From: Batillaria attramentaria
Taxonomy: Eukaryota; Mollusca; Gastropoda; Batillariidae
NCBI GenBank assembly: GCA_018292915.2
Contig: JACVVK020000169.1
Span: 855,001-919,000, forward strand
Length of the DNA: 64,000 nt
Direction: 5' to 3'
In this document: piece after piece, positions 58,009 to 64,000 of the stretch
Layout: each line of letters starts with the position of its first letter
Numbering within the stretch: position 1 is the first letter of the stretch
Made by a program: the position numbers and the translations under genes
The notes under the pieces: generated by a model
Told to the model about the DNA's origin: nothing
What the model saw: only the letters and a program-made list of their open reading frames with translations
The model's database searches: none

Positions 58009-61000
58009 CTGGTATGCATGAAGAGAATTGTCATACTCTCATAGCTTTCCAGATTCCTGCACTAGAGGTCATTAAATCATGCACATGACATACTGGCAGC
58101 TGTAGTCAACCTCATATTTCCAAAAAGTTTCCACTTTTTCAAGGTTCCTGGTGCATATATGGCTTGAGGTTCATATTGCACGCAGGCATATAAATTTATA
58201 TTATAATGTTCTGACATTTTTTTTTCGTGTTAGCAGATATATATAACTTGTGCATTTAATTTTACCTTTTTGTACCTGTAAGCAGAAATATGGTTGCTGC
58301 TTTTCTGCCGTTTTCTCTTTTGTTCATTGAAACATAAGCTCTACTTTTCAACTACTTCAAGTACAGCATGTATGCTCCTGTGTCTTAATGCTTGCTGCAT
58401 ATTATTCAACACTTGCAACATTTTACTGTATTAATGATTATTGGCAGTAAAAAGAGTTTCTTGGTTCCTTTCTTTCTTTTAATACTGTGTCTGTGCATGG
58501 CATCAGAGTGACAGGTATCATTGTCTTACTTGTTTGAACATGTGTAAAGGAACAACTTCAGCAAGCAAGACAATGCCAGATTTGTCCTCCCTTGCTACAC
58601 CAGTTCCCTCTCCTGCTTACCTGCGCTCTAACCCCCCTGCACCAGAACCCAAGCACTCATTTGGCAGTTTCCAAAAAGCTGCTGGCCTAGGACATGTCCG
58701 CTCACACAGCCTGACGATTGGTAAGCTAAGTGATAGCACAGTGTTTACTCCCAATATTTCAGATCTCTTCTTGACTCTGTGCATGTTCTAGTATGTTCCT
58801 TCTGCACATTGCAATAAAGGACACAGTGTTGGGTTTTTCAGCAAATGCCATAGTATTCATTAGAGAAAATGTACACATTTAGCATTATTTTGTACAATTT
58901 CTAATCAGCAAAGGTTGAAAATTAAAGATCATCTAGCAAATCTCATGGGGATGGAGGAGGAGTGGCATGGATTCCATGACATTTGTTTTTTCTCTTTTTT
59001 CATTCTCAAATGAGACAGCAGAGCTAGTGACAATTGTGCACCGTCCCTGAACCTTGCTGACCTGACGCAGTGTGAAGTGATCCCCACCTGTTTAGAAATA
59101 GATTCTATGCTGGTGCAAGTCTGTCTTTCTTATACGTTTGTCCACATTTTGCAGCTCCCCAGAAGTCAGGAGGTGACAGTTTCCCAAAGATCAGCATGGT
59201 GTCTGGTGACTTCCATAGTGCTGGCAGTTCTAGCAGTCTCAGCATTGAAGATGGTGAGTATACATGTAACTTTTATTGCACAGACAGTGTCCGGATGTGA
59301 CTACCTGGAATTAGCGATCGTACAGTGATACATGTACATGAGCCTGATTTGTTTTGAAACAACCCGTGACTTACTCTGTGCCGCAGCTGTGGGCAGTGGA
59401 GGGCGCAAAGGACCTCAGGATATGGAGCAGATGCAACAAGAAATACAGCTGTTGAAGAGACGACTCTTGGTGAGTGGCTTGGATTGTCCAAGTGGTGTGG
59501 TATGGTATGGTATGGTATGGTATGGTATGGTATGGTATGGTATAGATCTACTCGGCACACATATCCATCTCTTCTGAAATGCTCAGGGCGCCGCAGGGCT
59601 GAAGGACGAAGCATTGAAAGCCTGCTGCCGCTAAGTGCTACTTTATGTGCAAACTTTCACCCTGCTTTTCACTCTGGTGCGTGCGACAGTATGATTATCT
59701 GTTTTACCACGTCACCAGCCACAGCCTGCTCTTCTTCAAAAGATGGACGTGGGATTTTTAATAGGCACACTTGACATTTGTGCATGAGTGTGTACACAAG
59801 GGCAGAATGACCACTGTAAACAAGTCTGCGTGTGGTTTTGACTTGATTTGGAAGGAAAATTCCACCCAAATTCTACTCATCAGGGATTTGAACCGGGCAG
59901 CTTAGGATCCGAAGTTGGATACCTTAACCACTAGACCACTTCCCCTTTTCATCTGATCATTGATGGCCTACATCAGGCAGTTGGGCGTGGGTAGAAAGCA
60001 GAAAGCAACAGGCAGTTGTAATTAGAGGAAAGCAAATTCTACACACAGGGACAACATAGCGGGTCATCCTCATAATTATTTGTGATATTCACACCCTCCT
60101 TGTCCTTTTGTTCACATAGTTTAGTGGATCAGTAAGGCCTGATGCACACGAGCGTCAGCGTCAGCACCATGAAGCAAGCAGCAAAGGCTGTCTCGCATCA
60201 TACGCCTCGCGTGAGCGCGCGGTGTGCGCCGTTTGCGTGCACACTTGGCTTCGGCGTCATTTGCCTGCATGGCTTGTTGCGCTGACCCACACTGCAAGCG
60301 CTGACCCACACTGCTTTCTGATTGGCTGAAACCAAGTCTGCAGCGCGGCGTCGGCAGCAGAAATAGGACATGTCCTATACGCGGCGTCATAGGATTCCGT
60401 CGCCTGGCACCATTGATGCCGTTGCCTGACGCCAGGCGCCGATGTCATGCACACGTGGCAGCGCCATAAACTGCCGCCGGGAGTGAGATCCGCCGCGCGG
60501 CATCATGACGCTGACGCTCATGTGCATCGGGCTTAATGGATGCGTACATCAATATTTCTGGTGACCAAAACGCGTAGGATATTGACTTACTGTGGTTTGC
60601 AGGCAGCTAAGAGAGAACGATGGACAAAGCTTCCTGTGGAGTTGACATTGAGAAGAATAATGAAAGGAGAGGTAAGTTAGAAACGTCTTCTGTAGTTGTT
60701 GAACTTGAGAATGATAATGGTACAATATAAGCTGTTCATTGCATTTATTTTATGTGTATTCTCAAGGCCTAATTTAGATTTGTGAACGTGTGAGGGAATA
60801 TAAGTTAATGTTCTTTTCTGTAGACACAGGGAGGGTGGATGTTCTGAGTTTTAACTTCTTTTGTCCACCTTGAAGGTGATTTCAAAGCCGGAGGCACTAG
60901 GAAAAAAACAAGAAGAACAACAAAAACTTTACAAATCTAGATTTATGAACTTGTGAGGGAATATGGGTTACCACTCTTTTCTGTAGACACAGGGAGGGTG

Positions 61001-62831
61001 GGTGTTCTGAGTTGTAGCGTATTTTGTCCACCACAAGGGTGATTTCAAAGATGGGAGCACTGGGATTTAAAAAAAAAAAAAAAAATTTACCTTGTTAGGA
61101 TTCAAACCCACGACCTGATGATCTCAGGTCCAATGCTAAATAAAATCAGTTGAGCCTCCCAGTTCCCCTTCTGTAGATACAGACTCTGGAGGAAGGAATC
61201 TGAATTGGAAAATACATTGTACATACCCACATGTGACTGGTAAAACTTACACATGCAGGACATTGCAAATCACTTTCCCTGTTTCTCATAATGCATGTTT
61301 CAGCCTTACTCCTTGGAGCCCTATCGGGCATTAGAGGACAAACTTGCACTCTTAGACCAGGCTGTGGCACTCATGGATGGGAACGCAATCACAGCAGTAA
61401 GTAATTAAATATGCTTTCCAGCCAGTTTTCTTGTATACTTGTAGTACTATTCAAAACACATTGTATTGTGTATACACAATATTATCTTACTCCAGATATG
61501 TTTTAACTCTTTCGCCACCATAGGTGACATATGTGGACATGCTGTTCTGTGGCCACAGATGACTTTTGTTGACTTTGGGGTCATGTCAGGGGGATCGTAT
61601 TTCACAGGGTGTAGTGTTTGGACAGGCATATCTAACCACTGTCAGGGATCCACTACACCCTTCACCCCTCAACCTAAAAATCTTGAAAACGTTTTAAGAT
61701 ATAAAGCATTTAAAGAAACCCAGCAGTGCTCGCAGTTGAAAAGAAACTTGGCGCTGGTAAGTGCTGTTCATTTAGAGAATTGGCGGGGAAAGAGAGTTTT
61801 GTACAAAATTATATATATATGTAGTATATATATACTTGCTACACTAATACATGTAGTTAGTTCCACCCTGAATTCCAGGATCATGGACATTGTGGATAAT
61901 CATCCAACTGATATTTCAGGCTGTTTTACACCTGAGGGCAACAGTCAAACGCTCCACATTCCAGCATGAGCTACTGTTACGACCAGTGGCAGCCAACCAC
62001 TTCCTGAGTTTTCTGCGAGGGCATTACGATCATGTAGAGCTGGTTGACACACTCTCGTGAGTTGGGTTTGTTTTGTAGTACCAGTAGTTTATACTCTCAG
62101 TACATGTACTGTGAGGGAGCCGGGGTAGCCGAATGGTAGAGTGTTGGACTTCTAATGCTTGGGTCGTGAGTTTGTATCCTGGCTGGGGCCAAATATTTGT
62201 GCTGGCTTCTTCATCGTTGCCCCGTCTTTGATATCACCCGTATGTGGTGGAAAAGGATGTTAAACCCCCCACCCACCCACCCCACCCACATGTACTGTGG
62301 TGTATTGTTGAGACAGATCACGAATATCTCAACATTTTCCACAGTGTTTATGCTCCTTTTGAGCAACACTTGCCTGAAGAGCATGGAAGAGATATATGCA
62401 GGGTATGTTTGGTAGACAGGGAAATAGGAACATAACAGGGCATAGGATGAGAAGGCTAGCAGTATTCGTGGGTTGTTTATTCTAGGATAGTTTGGCATGT
62501 GTGGCCAGAATGCTATCAGCTAGTATGTGACATATTACACGTTTACCAAACAAGTTCGCTTTGTGCTTATGACACTATTGTCAGCAGCACTTCTTATTTT
62601 TTGTACTTTGCAGAATGCTTGGAAGAACAGAAGAGGCTGCAGTAAGTATTTGCACGACTTATCATTGCTTGTACAAGTTATGGTTTGGATTGTCATTCCT
62701 TGCAGTCATACCCTGTGAATTACAAGAAAGTAAACTGTACTAATCCTCTGTTGTCAGATTGTCAAATACCAGCAGGCCTGCAACTCCAGAGATGCCAGTA
62801 CCAAAGTGTCCATGCTCAAGACCTGTCTCAG
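57123..62831 (+). CDS. VIPAS39: VIPAS39 / SPE-39 (VPS33B-interacting), partial at right edge
   Basis: Exons: tentative ATG at 57123-57125, then 57512-57583, 57779-57893, 58550-58720, 59155-59253, 59387-59469, 60603-60671, 61304-61396, 61920-62056, 62614-62641, 62758-62831, continuing beyond 64000. Phases fit throughout, giving about 314 residues so far. The N-terminus is acidic (DIEDDEEYTGRS) and Ser-rich. The conserved part starts at LRRIMKGEPYSLEPYRALED, followed by DQAVALMDGNAITAAVLHL, the RTEEAA segment and VSMLKTCLR, the order found in VIPAS39. With VPS33B it forms the CHEVI complex, which acts in late endosome, lysosome and lamellar-body traffic. The first exon is the weakest point: it is only an ATG before a GTAGCG donor. 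A coding-like stretch at about 59020-59095 does not fit the phase and was left out. Confidence 0.88.
57947..58006. repeat. (GT)n microsatellite, about 30 repeats
   Basis: A pure GT run in a VIPAS39 intron, about 55 bases after the donor at 57893. Confidence 0.96.
59501..59543. repeat. (TATGG)n pentanucleotide repeat
   Basis: Eight to nine TATGG units starting about 30 bases after the VIPAS39 donor at 59469/59470. Confidence 0.95.
59745..59946 (-). mobile_element. tRNA-derived SINE
   Basis: Read on the minus strand it begins GTGGTCTAGTGGTTAAGGTA (A-box-like) and has GGTTCAAATCC (B box) about 40 bases on, then an unrelated body ending near ATTAAAAATCCCACG. It is an intronic insertion in VIPAS39. 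A functional tRNA is unlikely, since the arms do not pair as a cloverleaf. Confidence 0.7.
60136..60532. mobile_element. GC-rich TIR element (MITE), about 397 bp
   Basis: The ends GCCTGATGCACACGAGCGTC and, inverted, GCCCGATGCACATGAGCGTC continue to about 27 bp with two mismatches. The right flank is TTAA and the left flank GTAA, compatible with a slightly decayed TTAA target (piggyBac-like); this is inference. The interior is CpG-rich, unlike its AT-rich surroundings, and has an internal repeat GCGCTGACCCACACTGC. No transposase frame. Confidence 0.8.
60775..61061. repeat. Two diverged direct copies of about 125 bp
   Basis: 60775-60905 and 60938-61061 share TAGATTT, GTGAGGGAATAT, TCTTTTCTGTAGACACAGGG and GTGATTTCAAAG in order. 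Confidence 0.8.
61085..61170 (-). mobile_element. tRNA-derived SINE head
   Basis: On the minus strand it has an A-box-like GGAGGCTCAACTG and the B-box-like GGTCGTGGGTTTGAATCC. It sits next to the direct repeat pair, which may be the SINE body. Confidence 0.5.
62113..62270 (+). mobile_element. tRNA-derived SINE
   Basis: The head has GTAGCCGAATGGTAGAGTG (A box) and GGTCGTGAGTTTGTATCC (B-box-like). The body runs to GTGGTGGAAAAGGATGTTAAAC. The same 3' part occurs at 55099-55176 on the other strand, which shows it is a repeated family. Confidence 0.8.
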
Positions 62832-62893
62832 GTAAGGAGTGATTCCCCCTTCTCCACAAGCTGTTATGATGTATCCAATGCACATATATATAA

Positions 62894-63318
62894 TACAGTC
62901 TTCACAAAAAGTTAAGGACCAGTCAACATAATGGGTGACAGTTTCAATAAATCAGAAAAAATAAACGAATAAGATTTTTCCCGTAAAATTTGGTAGCAAG
63001 GTTAAGGGGTAATTAGTGAACATGGCGACCACTGTGTGGATGGCACGTGCGCGTCACACAGCATGCTTGGCGTGTTTGAAAATGTGCAATTTCGGCAAAA
63101 CTAGACCGAGTTGCAGTGTTCAGTGAGCGATACCTGGGGCTTTCTGCATGGCAAAAATGAGATGCAGGTCAAAGAATGCATCCCTGGTTATGAACTGTGC
63201 TCATTTGTTTGCCTACATAAGCCGCCGTTTCAGCGATGTTCAGCACTACACCAGCATGCCACCACGACAAAAGTTGAATGATATTTGCAAGTGGTCCCAA
63301 CTTTTTGTGAAGGCTGTA
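62894..63318. mobile_element. mariner/Tc1-type TIR element, non-autonomous, 425 bp
   Basis: Left end TACAGTCTTCACAAAAAGTT and inverted right end TACAGCCTTCACAAAAAGTT differ by one base. Both are flanked by TA in AT repeats, as expected for a TA target duplication. The interior has no transposase DDE/D motif. It lies in the last visible VIPAS39 intron. Confidence 0.8.
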
Positions 63319-63616
63319 TATATATATATCGTTTGTTAAAGCCTCTATGTTCCTAATGCCACTGAGAGGAAAAACTGCCACATTTGAAGCTCTGAGGCTA
63401 TTAATTTTGCCACAAAGAAGGATGTTTCATTTGGCAGTTGTGACCATTTTCGGGACTTGGTGGCTTCGGATACTAGAGAAATATGGCTGACTTTTAACAT
63501 ACAGTCCATTCCTGAACATATTGGGACTTGAAAAATCTTCTAAAAATAGCAGCCAGTCAGCGCTGTCTAGCTGGTCCTCAGTCCACAACCAAATAACATC
63601 GTCTGCTCACTGCGCA

Positions 63617-63829
63617 GTACGCTTCTAGGACGGAATAATTATATGCCGGCCAGTCCCCACAGTACAGTTTCAGATGTCATATTGTGACCCAGGTGACTGA
63701 TTCTGATGCACAGATTAAGCGCATTTGATGAAGTATTTTCCACACGCTGTTGTATGTGTGTCATTGGTATTGAGACTTCAAGTATCTTTTTCATTTCATG
63801 CTGGATTGTGTGTGTGTGTGTGTGTGTGG
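63617..63829. mobile_element. Unclassified repeat with (TG)n end, copy 2
   Basis: Begins GTACGCTTCTAGGACGG and ends in a TG run. Apart from scattered substitutions it matches the insert at 46697-46913. No direct repeat flanks this copy. Confidence 0.85.
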
Positions 63830-64000
63830 ATTGTCCCAGGTGAAATCAGGATCCAGGTTTCTCCTAGGAGAATCCTGGATCTCAGTTTACAGTGGGGTAA
63901 TCCAGGATTGCCCTGAATCCGTTCTCCCCGTGACATATGTACATTTATGGACTGTTAGAGATATTTTAGCATTTGCCAAGCTGAGCAAGTTTCTAAGGAT

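Larger units (their letters stand above)
62832..64000. other. VIPAS39 intron, open at the right edge
   Basis: After the GTAAGG donor at 62831/62832 no further VIPAS39 exon was found before the window ends. Besides the two elements listed, nothing coding was seen. Confidence 0.7.

Overview
The window is animal nuclear DNA: large GT-AG introns, short exons, many microsatellites, homopolymer tracts and small non-autonomous transposons. Repeat content points to a lophotrochozoan, most likely a mollusc (a Helentron-like element with a tandem-repeat core and several tRNA-derived SINE copies). That is an inference; no sequence search was possible. Gene models were built by hand from splice sites, reading phase and recognisable protein families.

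Layout. 1-5813: no recognisable coding sequence. 5814-23280 (+): a 14-exon gene for a Ser/Pro-rich scaffold-like protein of about 1595 residues, tentatively the non-WD40 half of a MAPKBP1/WDR62-type protein. 24766-51570: a tandem array of a 'GINS1 (-) / ABHD12 (+)' divergent unit. Unit A (24766-39775) has an intact GINS1 and an ABHD12 copy with two frameshifted exons. Unit B (39776-51197) has a GINS1 remnant of three exons and an open ABHD12. Unit C (51198-51570) is only the two ends of a third copy. 52037-56821 (-): an older, inverted ABHD12-like paralogue with the same intron positions. 57123-62831 (+): the first part of VIPAS39 (SPE-39), running off the right edge.

How the genes relate. 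GINS1 is the PSF1 subunit of the GINS replicative helicase complex. ABHD12 is a membrane serine hydrolase (lysophosphatidylserine / monoacylglycerol lipase). They start about 230 bp apart, head to head, over an E2F-like and CCAAT-box promoter that is kept in both units. The human orthologues are also head-to-head neighbours (20p11.21), so this pairing looks ancient. A second divergent promoter of about 300 bp, with three CGGAAG (ETS-type) sites, separates the third ABHD12-like gene from VIPAS39. VIPAS39 acts with VPS33B in endolysosomal trafficking.

Comparing units A and B gives filled/empty-site pairs. They date three insertions found only in B: a TIR element with a 9-bp target duplication, a Helentron-like element carrying TCAAGGTCA repeats, and a (TG)n-tailed repeat flanked by a 116-bp direct repeat that duplicates a splice acceptor.
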